Notes: generated by a model not told the origin, from the sequence alone. Shown: positions 10,944 through 22,405, counted from the stretch's first letter. The stretch: DNA of 64,000 bases from Malania oleifera (GCF_029873635.1 NC_080428.1:67637601-67701600), one strand, 5' to 3'. Numbers and translations: made by a program.

Positions 10944-12083
10944 CTCACGTCCCCACTCTCTTTTCAATTTCTACTTCGAAACTAAGCCGTATCAATGATC
11001 AGACACCACCACGAGGTCTCGGCTTCAATTATCAACAAGTTAATCGGAGTGGATCTGTCGTAGGCACCACTCAAGAGATAAGATAACTCTCTCTCTCTCC
11101 TCAATTTCTTTTCAGATCATTATCTAAATTGATGATCGGATGTGATATTAAGGTCCCAGCTTCTATCTTCGTTGTTTTAATCAGAGTGAATTTGTGATTT
11201 GGGTTTCCTAGACACCACTTCTGGACTAAGATGAGGAGTACAAATTATGTCAATTATTTTAAAAATTCAACCGGTTAAATTATAATATGTGATTATTAAA
11301 TTGGAGTATTTGATTATATCATATTTTTGGGAATGTTTTGGGATTAAGTTAAATTGTAGGGAATTGATTAAATGGAATTTTTGGAAAAAATTTTGGAATT
11401 AAGTTAAATTGTAGGGATTTGATTAAATAGATTTTTGAGAAATATTTTGGAATTAGATTAAATTGCAAGATTGGATTATATTAGATTTTTGGAAATATTT
11501 ATGGGATTAAATTAAACTGCAGGATTTGATTATATTAGATTTTTGAAAATATTTCTGGGATTAAGTTAAAATGCATGGATTTGATCATATTGGTATTTTT
11601 AAATATGTTAAAATTTAAATTTAAATAAGGGAAGTGGATCAGACCCACGTTTTTAGAACTTAACCGGTTAGTGGGAGCGTGTGAGTTTAGGAATATTAAG
11701 ATAATTGTACTTCTGGGATTGAGTTAATTGAATGCCGCGGGCTTGGGTTTTAGGATCTTCGCAAAAATTCTTTCAGTAAGCAGGTAAGGGAAATAAATTA
11801 TAACAGATATTTTTGAAAAAATTAACTGGTTGGAATTAAGTATGTGAAATTGTGAGTACTAATTATGTTTTGGAAAAACTGTAATATGAATATTTTCTCT
11901 GTGATTATTATATTATGATTATCAATTAAAAATTTGTGTGACAAGAGAAATATGAAATAACCGCTTTATACTGATATATATGATTAGCATTTAGAAGTAA
12001 TGATATAAGTTATACAAATGTTTTATATAGAAATGAAAATATGAGATATATTGAGATGTTTGATACGGATATGAAGATATGAG

Positions 12084-12090
<7 letters not shown>

Positions 12091-12167
<77 letters not shown>

Positions 12168-12192
12168 GTGTGTTTTTTTTTTTTTTTTTTTT
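12091..12192. repeat. Compound (AT)n(GT)n(T)n microsatellite
   Basis: An AT run is followed without a break by a GT run with one GC interruption and then a poly-T run, about 100 bases in all. Likely length-polymorphic. Confidence 0.95.
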
Positions 12193-12904
12193 ATAGAAAT
12201 GATGATATATGTTTTTATTCAGTAATGATGAAATGAAATGCACATATATGTTTTTACTTGGAAATGATGAAAATGGGTTATATAGATATGTTTTCAATGA
12301 GAAACGAATGAAATATGATATACAGTTGTGTTTCTATTGAGAAATGATGATATATGTGATATACAGATATGTTTTACAGAAACGAGGAAATGAGAAATAC
12401 AAATTTGTTTTATACTGAAAATGATGATATGTGATATACACAGAGATGTTTTATACAAAAATGTTGGACTGACAAATATACAAACATGAGATGAGATATA
12501 CATAGATATGATGAGAATTATATAGAAATTATGAGAGTTGTACAAATAAGATGTGATATACATACATAATGAAATGTGAATATAGAAATGTGGAAATAAC
12601 AACCCTAACGGACCATAGAAATATAGAGAGCACGGTACCGTTGCTAACATATGTGTTAGTGCAACCACACCTCTTGTATAGAGTGTGGCGAGACAGTCGA
12701 TTAGACCTGAGAAGAGTTGTGTTACCCCCTGGGGTCTGGACCAGGATTGGGTAGGCCAATCGTACTACAAACGCGTTTATTTTTTATCTAACCTGGTAGG
12801 TCAGTCACAGTTAGGTCTCGCCTACGGGCTGCACAACCGGGTCATGTGGGGTGAATACATGACGATGTAACACGATTATCCTCAGGTGGTTCTTTATTAC
12901 ATAC

Positions 12905-13270
12905 ACAATAAATGAACAATCATGCATTACAAACGCGTTGTGCTATATGTTGGAGGATACTCATGAGTTAGAATATGAATATGAGAAATGAAATGAAAAA
13001 TGAACAGCCATGAGTTATAGACGCATTATGCTATATGTTGGTAGATACTCATGAGTTATAATATGAACATAAGAAATGAAATGAAAAATGAACAGTCATT
13101 AGTTACAAACGTGTTGTGCTATATGCTAGTGGATACTCATGGGCTAGAATATGAATATGAAAAATGAGATGAAAAATGAACAGTCATGAGTTACAGACGC
13201 GTTGTGCTATATGTTGGTGGATACTCATAAGCTAGAATATGATTTTGAGAAATGAAAGCTTATGAAAATA
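12905..13270. repeat. ~92-bp imperfect tandem repeat inside the solo LTR
   Basis: The block with ACGCGTTGTGCTATATGTTG, GATACTCATGAG and AAATGAACAG recurs about four times between 12905 and 13270 with scattered substitutions. The upstream stretch 12000-12560 holds a looser repeat built on GAAATGATGATAT and ATATACAGATATG. Confidence 0.75.
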
Positions 13271-13794
13271 TGTTGAAATATAATTCTGAGAAATGAAAGC
13301 TTATGAAACTCTGTTATATGTATGTATGATTATGAGTACATCTGTACGTTTTTCCCAGTTGATATAATTATTTAAATGAATGTGTTATGATATAACAAAC
13401 TCATGTTGTCACCCAGAATTTAAACATTTCAGAAATTCAGGATAGGCAAGTGTAGCGAGCTCCGAGATAGTGGAGATATAGTACCCTAGTATTCAGGGTA
13501 AGTGTTTTAAAGTTGAGGATATGTTCTGTATAGCCCTAGAGAATTTTATGGATTTTCTAGGGATGTATATGCATATGTGTGGAGGTTATAATACTCTGGT
13601 ACTATATATGGGACTCAGACACTTTATGTATTCCACTACATGGATTGTATGTATTGATGGACAGACCACCTCGTACCCCATTTTCGGGTCGGGTCATGTT
13701 GATATATGGTATCAGAGATGTTTGTTAGATGATCAATTATTATTGTTTATTATTGTATTGAAAAAAAAAATGGTAGAAAAATCGGGTCATCACA

Positions 13795-14339
13795 AAAATA
13801 ATGTTCGAGATTTTTTAAATATTACCCTAGTGGATGACTTAATTATAAGTTTGGTGCAAAATAATTTTTTTGAGAGAGTATTTCATAAAATATATCTTTT
13901 TTTAATATTTTTTGTAAGCACAATTTTTATAACTGATACAATCCATGTGCACACATAGTTACTTGGATTAGCTTCGACGCTAGGAAGTAATAAATTAAAA
14001 TTAAATAAATATTAAATTTATTGGCTATACAGGAGAGAGAAAATTTAAATGTAATTAATATATTAGCATACGAAAAGATCGCAGTGGAAACCTAAAATGG
14101 AAAGATAAATTTTTGATAAATTTGACATGAGGAATATTAGAGATGATTTAAAATATTTTAAATTTAAAACAAGTAAGATAAGCATTAATTAGTGCAAATT
14201 GATGAGAAAATTAATATAATAATCAAAACATTTTAATAGTTATGAGCTTATCTGCTATGAGGTAGCTGTTAGAATTTCCACATCAAATGTATATTAGGAA
14301 AATCTTGAACTTGTGAGGTTGGGTTCGCTTATAAGATAG
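13795..14339. other. AT-rich spacer, no gene seen
   Basis: Low-complexity AT-rich DNA between the solo LTR and the first recognisable LINE codons. It may include decayed upstream LINE sequence, but I cannot read protein similarity in it. Confidence 0.4.
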
Positions 14340-14409
14340 TGTTGTTGATATAAATAAAGCAGGGGATACAATTATAAAAATCAAGATGATATTAGGCCAA
14401 GAGATAATA
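14340..14409 (+). pseudogene. LINE ORF2 fragment 1 (endonuclease)
   Basis: Reads VVDINKAGDTIIKIKMILGQEI, a strand of the APE-type endonuclease domain of plant RTE-like LINEs. It is cut by the LTR at 14410 and continues at 16531 with LNIISIYTLQVGL. Confidence 0.7.
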
Positions 14410-16530
14410 TGTAGAGACCCAATGAATTATATTAATTTAATAATAAGGGAAAGGAGAGCGAAAAGTAAATTGAATTTGGAATTCAACAGGTGTCTCGTCG
14501 ACGAACGTAGCTCGTTTGTCGACAAACACGTTTGAGGGGATCGTTGACGGGGACACACGTCTTGTCGACGAGAAGATACCGAGAGACTATTTTCAGTTTT
14601 GAATTTCGTCAACGAGGAATAAGCGTTCGTCGACGAACTCGCTTCATGGCCTTATGGACGAGGTGACGTGTCTCGTTGACGAGCGTAGGTGTATAAATAG
14701 CCTAAACTCGGGTTTTGCAGCAGAAATCACGCGAACAACTTCTCTCTCTCACTCCTCTTCGGTTTTTCCTCCTTCTCTCTAAGATTTTGGGTCCATTCTT
14801 CATCGGATCGACGATTCGAAGCCGTCACGCTGGGGAAGTTCTCTTCAAGTCTGCTGGAGTAGATTGTTGGTGGAGCAAACTTGGACTCCATCCCAAGTTC
14901 AGGGCAAGACTTTTTATTTAGTATTTGGCTTTCCTACAGTTGTAGAATAGGTAGTACTCAAAAAAATATTGAAGTTTTGTTCGGGACAATGTTGTTTTCA
15001 GGGTGTTGAATGAGAAATCCTGCGGGTGTAGGACTAGTGGTTTTAGGGGCTTTCCAATAGTCAAGTAAGGGAGTAAACTAAAGCAGTCATTTTTCATTAA
15101 AATTATTATTATTTAATAGAAGATAAATTTTTAGAAAGCATGTGTTATATGAATATATTTGTGAAAATGTATATTCGAGAAAATACTGCTGTTTCACATA
15201 AATATATATAATTTTTTAGTATGAAATGTCAAGAAATGTGATTTCAGAATAGAAATCATGATTTTATTCAGTTTGTGTGGCATGAATATTATTTTACGCA
15301 TATTGTATTATGTTAAGTCAGTTTTACAGAAAAAGCATGTTTACAGTCATTTTCATGAAAATAACATGATAAAATAGGAAATTATGGTTTCAGAATATAT
15401 GATAAACAGTACATATGCTCAGTTTGGTATTTATGAAATATTCGGTACAAGGCCGTGATTGATAGCCGACGCAAGGTCGCAGTTATGCATATATTCGGCG
15501 TAAGGCCGTAATTAGTTATGTTATTACATAATTCAGAAAATACTATCAATCTATTTACGTTAAACAGTATATTATCATGTACTATATGTTATCAGAATCC
15601 GGATGATAGTTCAGATCAGTTATCAGGAGCATGGTACCGTAGCTATACAATTCAATTCAGTTCAGACTTATGCTAATCACCCCTGTAGCTATACAGTTCA
15701 GTTCAGTTCATACTTGTGCTAACCGCCCCTACCAGTAGACGGGGTGGGAGATGGATAGTCGATGTGACTTTCAGTGTAGAGTTGTAGACATCCACTTGGT
15801 AGTCCGAACCAGGGTGTAGCGAGCCCATTGTACTTACAGACATTTTTGACTCAACAATGGTCAGCTAGCCATTGTCGGGTTCCGCCTACAGGCTACACAA
15901 TCCGTCATGGGGGTAATACGTGACATCAGCTAGCTATTCATCTTGGATAAATTTCATAATTACTAGTTATATCAGATGATTTTATTAACAGTGAAATACA
16001 ATATGATTCAGTATAACTATGAAATGTATGATTATTCAACTATGATATTATCAGTGTTTTCTGATAGGTACATGTACTGTATATTTATTATAGCACGCAA
16101 GTATTCATGTTGTCACACAACTGTATTTAGTTTATTTCCCTTACTGAAAGGTGTCTCACCCCAACTTAACCCATTTCAGGGAACCCAGAAACACAGGCGG
16201 ACCGCGCCCGCCGTTGAGGCAGTTTTTACTACCCCGCTAGGAGGGTGAGTTTTGAGGTAGGATCAGCTGGTTTTTGGTATCAGATCCTAATTTTATCTTT
16301 TGATGTTTTGCGGATTGTATATATATACAATATATGGTGGAATGTAGGTAACTCTGGTATATTGTATTCTATGGTTGGATGAATGAAATTTATATTTACT
16401 ACTGCTTAGGTTTCCGCTGTGTATAACAGGTGTGTTCTCGTTACCCACGGGTTCGGGTTGACTTTGTTATGTTTTAAGTTAATGATATTTAATATGGTTG
16501 ATTATGTAGCAAATTAGGTAGGTCGTTACA
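14410..16530 (+). mobile_element. Tekay-like solo LTR inserted in the LINE
   Basis: Begins TGTAGAGACCC and ends GGTCGTTACA (2121 bp). Flanking pentamers are TAATA (14405-14409) and TATTA (16531-16535). Restoring TATTA on the left rejoins the LINE frame, so the left copy has one substitution. The LTR holds several CGTCGACG-type palindromes (14490-14690), a TATA box TATAAATAG at 14692-14700, a CT-rich leader, an intron-like segment 14904-15001 (GC...AG, 98 bp) and a second one at 15065-16179. There is no internal coding region. Confidence 0.88.
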
Positions 16531-17342
16531 TATTAAATATCATTAGTATTTATACTCTTCAAGTAGGCTTAGTAGAAAAATCTTAAAAGATAAATTTTGG
16601 AAGATATGGATAGTATTATATAAAACATACTAGAAACTAAGAAAATATTTATAGGATGAGATCTGAATGGATACGTTGGAAGGAATAATGAAGTTATGAG
16701 ATAATACATAAAAGATATGGATATAGAGACAAAAATGAGTATGGGGAGATGATCTTAGATTTCTCTATGTCATATGATTTTATTATAATGGATGCTTGCT
16801 TTAAGAAAGGAGAATAACACTTGATAACCTTTAAAAGTTGATAAAATATAAGTTAAATAGATTTTTTTTTCAACTAGAGGAGTATATTGTTTATCATGTA
16901 AGGGTTGTAAAGTTATTCCAGGTAAAAGTCTAACCATACAACATAAAGTCTTAGTATTAGATATATGCATTGAAAAATGAAAGAAAATTAATAAAATAAA
17001 CCGTAAGATAACTAGGTGGTGGAACCTAAAATAAAAAAATATAATAAAATTTAAAAATAAAATGATCAAAGATGGGGATTCGACTATAAAGGATGGAATA
17101 GATACAAATACTCTTTAGAATAGATTAGCTAACTTTATTTTAAAAAAATAGTAAAAATGATTTTAGGTGAATTAAGGGAAAGATTTTCAAATAACAAATA
17201 AAGTTGATGGTGGGATAAAGATGTTCAAAAACCTGTAAAGATAAAAATAATTTGGTATAAAACACAATAAAAATATAGAAACGTTGATAACTTTGAAAAA
17301 GATGAGAAAATATACAAAAAATATCGTTAGTGAAGTTAGATG
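16531..17342 (+). pseudogene. LINE ORF2 fragment 2 (endonuclease to linker)
   Basis: Degenerate continuation of the LINE. Readable pieces in shifting frames are ISIYTLQVGL, DLNGYVGRNNE, ITLDNL (LITFKSG in relatives), CKGCKVIPGKSLTIQH, RWWNLK and WWDKDVQKPVKIK with NVDNFEK. These are the endonuclease and following region of RTE-type plant LINE ORF2. It is interrupted at 17343 by the gene-carrying LTR element and resumes at 19593. Confidence 0.75.
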
Positions 17343-17508
17343 TGTTAGAATTCAAGATCCAATGCAAAGAGAGAGAGACTTGCGGTGCAAAAGGCACTCT
17401 CTGTGCCTTTGCCTTTATGCTATTTATATATATTGAATACAATTGAACTAATTAATAAACCTAACTCTAATACTGATACTAAGACTAAAATCTTTTAACT
17501 AAAATATT

Positions 17509-17544
<36 letters not shown>

Positions 17545-17553
17545 TATTTAACA
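17343..17553 (-). mobile_element. 3' LTR of the gene-carrying element
   Basis: 211 bp, TGTTAAATAATATT...TTCTAACA when read on the minus strand. It shares the CACTCTCTRTGCCTTTGCC and ACAATTGAACTAAT blocks with the copy at 19401. It is followed inward by the polypurine tract. Confidence 0.8.
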
Positions 17554-17679
17554 TCCCCTCAAACTCATGATGGCGTAACGAGAAATATTAAGAGAGTACC
17601 GAGTAGAAACTGGATGTCAGTGCGTGCGACTACAACGTCGGCGAGAAGACCAAAACATTCACAATTTTGTCGCCGGATG

Positions 17680-17960
17680 CGATTCCAGTGATGGTGTTGC
17701 AGAGAGTGTGGCGGCAGAGTTGCAAAAAGAGTTGGAGAGAGTGCTGGAGTAGCAGAGAGTACCGAAGTTGCAAAGAGTTACTGAGAGTGCCGGAGTTGCA
17801 AAGAATGTCGTGGTTGCAAAGAGTTGCAGAGAGTGCTGAAGTTGCTGAGAGTGTCGGAGGTGGAGAGAGTTGCAGAGAGTGTCGGAGTTGCAAAGAGTTA
17901 CGGAGAGTGCCAGAGTTTCAGAGAGTTACAGAGAGTGTGGAGTTGCAGAGAGTGCTGGTT
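17680..17960. repeat. GTTGCAGAGAGTG-type minisatellite
   Basis: Imperfect units of 15-24 bases built on GAGTTGCAGAGAGTG / GAGTTGCAAAGAGTTAC recur over about 280 bases next to the WNK fragment. Similar short runs reappear near 18850-18890. It may have expanded at a capture junction. Confidence 0.85.
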
Positions 17961-18284
17961 AGGTCTCTTATTAATAGTTCTCTTATTATCATCCACCCAC
18001 GAGTAATATAACTTGATGATGTTTTCATGTTTCAGTGACTTCAGCAGATGAACCTCTAAATATAATCTTTTCAGTTGTTTAGGTGATTGCAATGCATCGT
18101 CAATTTTAATTTGATTCCAAGCAACCTCTATTCCATCAACTTCATCAAATGCCTCATATACAGTCTTGAATGCTCCCCTTCCCATGATTTCTTCATATCG
18201 AATGTATCGACTCGCAGGATCCTTCTCCACGTACTGAGCCTCCTCGGACTCCTATTTCCTAACATTTTCATTTCCCGAATCCAT
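17961..18284 (-). pseudogene. Captured WNK (With No Lysine) kinase first coding exon, broken
   Basis: The minus strand from the ATG at 18284 reads MDSGNENVRK, a TAG stop, then [76 protein letters not shown] and [13 protein letters not shown]. This is the N-terminus and kinase subdomains I-IV of a plant WNK serine/threonine kinase, with GRGAFKTVY as the glycine loop and Asn in the AWNQ strand where other kinases have the ATP-binding Lys (the WNK signature). Similarity stops after about 108 codons at a known type of WNK exon boundary and runs into the minisatellite. Upstream bases 18285-18720 look like the gene's purine-rich 5' leader. It is a gene fragment inside the retroelement, not a functional kinase. 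Confidence 0.85.
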
Positions 18285-18730
18285 TGCCACGACGAATAAG
18301 ATTGAAGAAACAACCCAAGAAAAAACACAGAGAGAAGAAAAAGAAGAAGAATAAGAATTTCAAAATTCAAACCTATCAAAGCCGATCGCAGATGAACCCA
18401 ATCGGAATCAGAAGAATAAGATGTTCAGAAAATGCCTCACTAGCAACGGAATACAAATCGAATGCCGATCGAAAGCGGAATCGGCATCCAAAAATCAGTA
18501 TGGGTTTTCTATTTAATCGAACAACAGACCGTATGAACCTATTTTTCAAACCTATTTTCAACAGTGTCCCGTTGTATGTTCTTTCGCCGCAATCTTTTCT
18601 CCGCTTCTACTTCTAAGAGATATCAAAAGTGGAAGCTGCAATCACTGTTTGAGAGAGAGAGAGAGATCTCAAGAAAGATCGAAACTTTTGTCAATAAACA
18701 AAAAGAAGAGGATAAATCATTGATTCGGCA

Positions 18731-18842
18731 ATGAAGGGCTTTGGTAGGGTTGGCGGCGAGAGTGTGGTCGTCGAGAAGGAATCCGATGACCCCTACTTGG
18801 ATTTTCGGTAGTCGATGCTGGTCGAGATGATAGAGGAAGGGA
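18731..18842 (+). pseudogene. Captured OVATE-family-like fragment
   Basis: The plus strand from the ATG at 18731 reads MKGFGRVGGESVVVEKESDDPYLDFR, a TAG stop, then SMLVEMIEEGN. The DSDDPY-x-DFR-x-SM-x-x-MI core matches the start of the OVATE domain found in plant transcriptional repressors that control organ shape. Only the first ~35 residues of the domain are present before the sequence returns to GTTGCAGAG repeats. It lies in the opposite orientation to the WNK fragment, which argues for two separate acquisitions or an inversion. The short length makes this less certain than the WNK call. Confidence 0.55.
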
Positions 18843-19388
18843 ATTGCAAAGATGCAGTATTCAGAGTTGCAGAGTTGTAGAGATGTAGTAGAGGAATAGG
18901 GGCTTCAAGTTCCTCCTAGTGCACGGAGAGTGATTTAAATAACGATATCCTTCGCTATTTTCGGTGCGACGGCGCGGGGACAACACGGGAACAATGACGA
19001 TTGCAGAAGGCCGTAACACGACGGTGGTCAAAGGTGCTGATCGTCGTTTTGATTTCTGACTGAGACTGTTGAATGCGAACGATTGTCGTCGCTCATGCAT
19101 CTGCCGAGTGTGGATTGTGGAGGCTAGGGTTTAGTTTGGGCTTTGGAGATGAGAAACGAGGCTCAACGGCAGGGGGGAAGAGGGATTTGATTTGTAGGGC
19201 TGCAAAATGGAGGAGAAGGAGGAGTTTGCGGATGCGATTGGGAGGTGGTGCAACGGCGACGACTTAGAGAAAGGAAAGATTGACGGTAGCTGAGTCATAA
19301 ATTTTATTAATAGCACGAGATGTTAGAGGTTGTGTGGTGCTGGGAGCTCAGAGAAGAAAGAAGTTGTGAAGGGGAGGCTAATCACACT
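18843..19388. other. GC-rich internal region of the gene-carrying element
   Basis: Contains several short open frames on both strands (for example MEEKEEFADAIGRWCNGDD on the plus strand from about 19207) that I do not recognise. Base composition is clearly richer in G+C than the flanking LINE, which suggests further captured genic sequence of unknown origin. Confidence 0.4.
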
Positions 19389-19400
19389 GCTTTGATACCA
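19389..19400 (-). promoter_or_regulatory. Primer-binding site of the gene-carrying element
   Basis: Minus strand TGGTATCAAAGC directly after the LTR end ...TTCTAACA. It is complementary to the 3' end of initiator methionine tRNA with one mismatch from the usual TGGTATCAGAGC. Confidence 0.75.
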
Positions 19401-19592
19401 TGTTAGAATTCAAGATCTGAGAGAGTTGCAGTGCAAGAGACACTCTCTATGCCTTTGCCTTTATGCTATAGTTATATATATATAATACAATTGAACTAAT
19501 AAATAAATCTAACCTTAATAATGATACAAACACTAAAGTGCCCATTAACTAAAATATTGCAATATATGCGATATTATCTATAAAAAAAAACA
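19401..19592 (-). mobile_element. 5' LTR of the gene-carrying element
   Basis: About 192 bp. It aligns to the copy at 17343-17553 through TGTTAGAATTCAAGATC, CACTCTCTATGCCTTTGCC and ACTAAAATATTRCAATAT, with many substitutions and small indels. The outer end is placed at AAAAACA (19592) by analogy and may be off by a few bases. Confidence 0.7.
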
Positions 19593-20053
19593 TATCATTT
19601 AATAGTTTGTATGATATATTATATATAAAAAAAAAGGGAAAGAGATATATTTAAACTTGTTAAAGTTAGAAAAAGTAAGAGTAAGGATTTAAAAAATGTA
19701 AAATGTAAAATGTAGAAAAAAGTGACGATGATATTGTCCTAATTAAGGACGAAGACAAAAGATAGATGGTGAAGTTAGTTTTAATAAGTTGTTTAATGAA
19801 AACCAAATAGAAGACTTAAATTTAGAAATGACAAATGAGGAAAAGACTAAAAATATGAGATTTATTCTCAAAATCATAGTTAACAAAGTTAAGTTTGCAC
19901 TAAAAAAATAAAAAAATTGAAAAGCTATAAGACTAGATAACATCCTAACTGAAGTTTGAAAATGCTTAGGTGATAAAGAAATTATATGATTAACTAATTT
20001 ATTTAATGCAATTATAAAAACTAAGAAAATGTCAAGTGAATGGAGGAAGTACA
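19593..20053 (+). pseudogene. LINE ORF2 fragment 3 (start of reverse transcriptase)
   Basis: Readable pieces are LYDILYIKKKGKEIY, VLIKDEDK, YFNKLFNENQIEDLN, VNKVKFALKK, LDNILTEV and LTNLFNAIIKTKKMSSEWRK. These correspond to the linker and the first RT blocks of RTE-like LINEs (KMP-x-EWR just before VPIYKNKGD). It stops at the insertion of the LTR at 20054 and resumes exactly at 22406. Confidence 0.8.
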
Positions 20054-20164
20054 TGTAGTAACCGAGAAAAATAAAATTAAAATAATAATAATAATAATAA
20101 AATATTAAAATAATAAAATAAAATAAATTAATTAAATTAACAAGTAAAATGAATAGTATGATAA

Positions 20165-20205
<41 letters not shown>

Positions 20206-20208
<3 letters not shown>

Positions 20209-20360
20209 TTATTAGGATATATATGTAATACATATAAGTTAAAAGTAATTATAATATATGTAAGTTATCTTAAAGTGAGCTTCTCCAAGAAGCTTTATTT
20301 AATTAATGGTTATCATGATACTTTTAACTTATATGTATTACATATATATCCTAATAACTT
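20206..20360. repeat. Perfect 42-bp inverted repeat
   Basis: Bases 20206-20247 (AAGTTATTAGGATATATATG...) and 20319-20360 are exact reverse complements over 42 bases, separated by a 71-base loop. A second inverted pair, ATGATAACCA at about 20158 and TGGTTATCAT at about 20307, overlaps it. The copies of AGCTTCTCCAAGAAG at 20279 and 20467 suggest local duplication. Confidence 0.9.
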
Positions 20361-21187
20361 ATATATATATATATATATATATATAATTGTATTAGGAAGC
20401 TTACTTTAATTAATAGTTAGTATGATATTAATATATATATATATGTATATATATACATAATAGTGCAAGCTTCTCCAAGAAGTTTGCTTTAAGTTTGGAA
20501 GTGCTCTCTCTCTCTCTCTCTCTCTTCGATTCCGGGCCAGTTTTACACCGGATTGACAAATCGAAGCCACTACGACGCTCCTAGCGAAATTCTCTGCAAA
20601 TCTGCCGGAGCGGATCATCAGGGAAACGAAGTTGGATTTCATCCCAAATCCAGGGTAAGACTTTATACTCAATATTTGGATTTTTGATAGCTGAAGAAAG
20701 TGATATACGTGTTGAAATATTAAAGTTTAATACTGGAAGTTTTCGTTTCCATGGATGTTGATTGGGAACGTTGGGAATCATCCCTAAATTAAGGTAAGAC
20801 TTTTTAAACCGAATTTGACTTAGTGGTAGTTGTAGAAAATGTTGTGCGTACGAAAATACTGAACTTTAATTTTGCGAGTTTTCGTTTCCAGAATTGTTGA
20901 GTTGGGAACCCTGCGGGTGCAGGGAAGATTTTTTTAAAGATTTTACAGGAGTCAGGTAAGAGAATAAACTAAACTAATACTGTTTTAGAAAATGCTTATA
21001 TATATATATATATATATATCATTTGATTTATGGAAAATGTATATGTTTATATATATGTTTTATATTTGCAAAATACTGTGAAAATGATCGTATGTTGAAT
21101 ATGTGGAAAATCTACTGTGTGACATGAGTAAAAATGTTGTGAAATACTGTTTTCTGAGAATGTGGATGATATGAATTTTTATGATGG

Positions 21188-21412
21188 AAAACCGGCGTAC
21201 GGGCCGAGATGCATTTATATACATATATGTGGATATGTTTGCCGGCGTACGAGCCGTGCTATGAGATTTTCCAGCGTATGGCCTGTGTTATGTGATTTGC
21301 TGGCGTACGGGCCGTGCTATGTGATTTGCCAGTGTATGGGCTGTACTATGTGATTTGCCGGCGTACGGGCCGTGCTATGATAAAATGTGTAATACCGGCG
21401 TACGGGCCGATG
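21188..21412. repeat. GCCGGCGTACGGGCCG tandem repeat in LTR
   Basis: About eight units of roughly 30 bases, each with a GCCGGCGTACGGGCC core followed by GTGCTATGTGATTT-like sequence. The same core on the opposite strand fills 60180-60470 of the minus-strand element. Confidence 0.9.
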
Positions 21413-22405
21413 ATTTTCATGATACATGTATATATGTGAAATGATATGATTGATGTGAAAATGAATGATATGAGATATTTATGTATCATGATTTGAGTAT
21501 ATGTATATGATATCAGAACCTAATTGACTTGGTTTAGGCTGCACGGTACCGTTGCTATGTGTCCATGGTCTTCGTGATCATGATATTTGTGTTAATGCTA
21601 CTGTACGGAGTGGTGTGAGATTTGATGGTCAATGTGGTTATTTTCAAGAAGTGTGTTGTTATCGCCCCTGGTGTACGGACTAGTCTGGGTAGACCCATCG
21701 GACCTACAGACTACTGTTTGACTTGGCAGTGGTCGGTCAACCATTGTCAGGTCTCTCCTTCGGGCCACACAACCCAGATATGTGGGGGTAATACATGACA
21801 ACAGCCAGCTAACCTACTATGATTGTTTTATGTTGTTATTATGATATGAGATGAGATATGCTTATGAAATGTCGTATGTTCTGCCATGTTTTGATATACA
21901 TATGTTTTCCCAGATTTGATAAACAGTACTGAATATGATATGTAAGGTATATGTAGAACACGGTATACTCATGTTGCTACACACTAGTATTAGTTTATTT
22001 CCCTTACTGAGAAGTGTTTCACCCTTAAATCTTATTAACTTTTCAGGAGTCCCGGATAGGAGAGTGGGAAAAGCCTCGCTGATATAGTACGGTCTATCTA
22101 CCTTTTTCGAAGGGTAAGTTTTGTAGGGACAGTTGGATTTTGTGGAAATGTCCCTAAGTTTTATTTTTGGAATGTATATATAAAAATACAGTGATTGTAG
22201 TAACTCTGGTATATTGTGGTATATGGTATTGAGATGTACATGTTTGTATATTTTCTACTGCTAGAGCTTTTGCTTTATATTCTAATATATCCCTGGTGCC
22301 CACGGGCCCAGGTGGATTGTGACCTACTGAACTGGAATATGAGATATGTGATATTGATAATATATATATATAAAAAATATGTGGAAAAATGAGCAGGTCG
22401 TGACA

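Larger units (their letters stand above)
10738..13794 (+). mobile_element. Solo LTR of a Ty3 element, TSD AAAAT
   Basis: Begins TGTAACGCTTC and ends GGGTCATCACA. It is flanked by identical 5-bp duplications AAAAT at 10733-10737 and 13795-13799. It has the features shared by the window's other Ty3 LTRs: AGCAGGTAAGGGAAATA at about 11780, CACGGTACCGTTGCT at 12632, a GGGTCTGG/ACGGGCTGCACAACC block, and an ACATTTCAG acceptor-like site near 13432. At 3057 bp it is the longest LTR of this group because of internal microsatellites and a 92-bp-class repeat. There is no internal coding region, so it is a recombined solo LTR. Confidence 0.85.
17343..19592 (-). mobile_element. Non-autonomous LTR retroelement carrying host gene fragments
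   Basis: Two directly repeated ~200-bp ends, both starting TGTTAGAATTCAAGATC on the plus strand, bracket about 1.85 kb. Next to the right copy is GCTTTGATACCA (19389-19400), the complement of an initiator-Met tRNA primer site TGGTATCAAAGC. Next to the left copy is GTTTGAGGGGA read on the minus strand (17554-17564), a polypurine tract. Together these define a complete minus-strand LTR retrotransposon of 2250 bp. The inside has no gag or pol. It contains GC-richer sequence with a WNK-kinase exon (minus), an OVATE-like fragment (plus) and a GTTGCAGAGAG-type minisatellite. No TSD is evident. It sits inside the LINE. Confidence 0.8.
20054..22405 (+). mobile_element. Tekay-like solo LTR, TSD GTACA, inserted in LINE RT
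   Basis: Begins TGTAGTAACC and ends GGTCGTGACA (2352 bp). It has identical flanking pentamers GTACA at 20049-20053 and 22406-22410. It contains CT-rich leader DNA (20506-20525), intron-like segments 20794-20891 (GT...AG, 98 bp) and 20956-22046, CACGGTACCGTTGCT at 21542, and a tandem GCCGGCGTACGGGCC repeat. A partial duplication of the first exon-like block is visible at 20640-20800. No coding region. Confidence 0.9.

Noticed and set aside
13706-13717. TGGTATCAGAGA near the end of the 10738 LTR, resembling a tRNA-Met primer site
   Set aside because: The exact AAAAT duplications place the element ends at 10738 and 13794, so this lies inside the LTR rather than after it.
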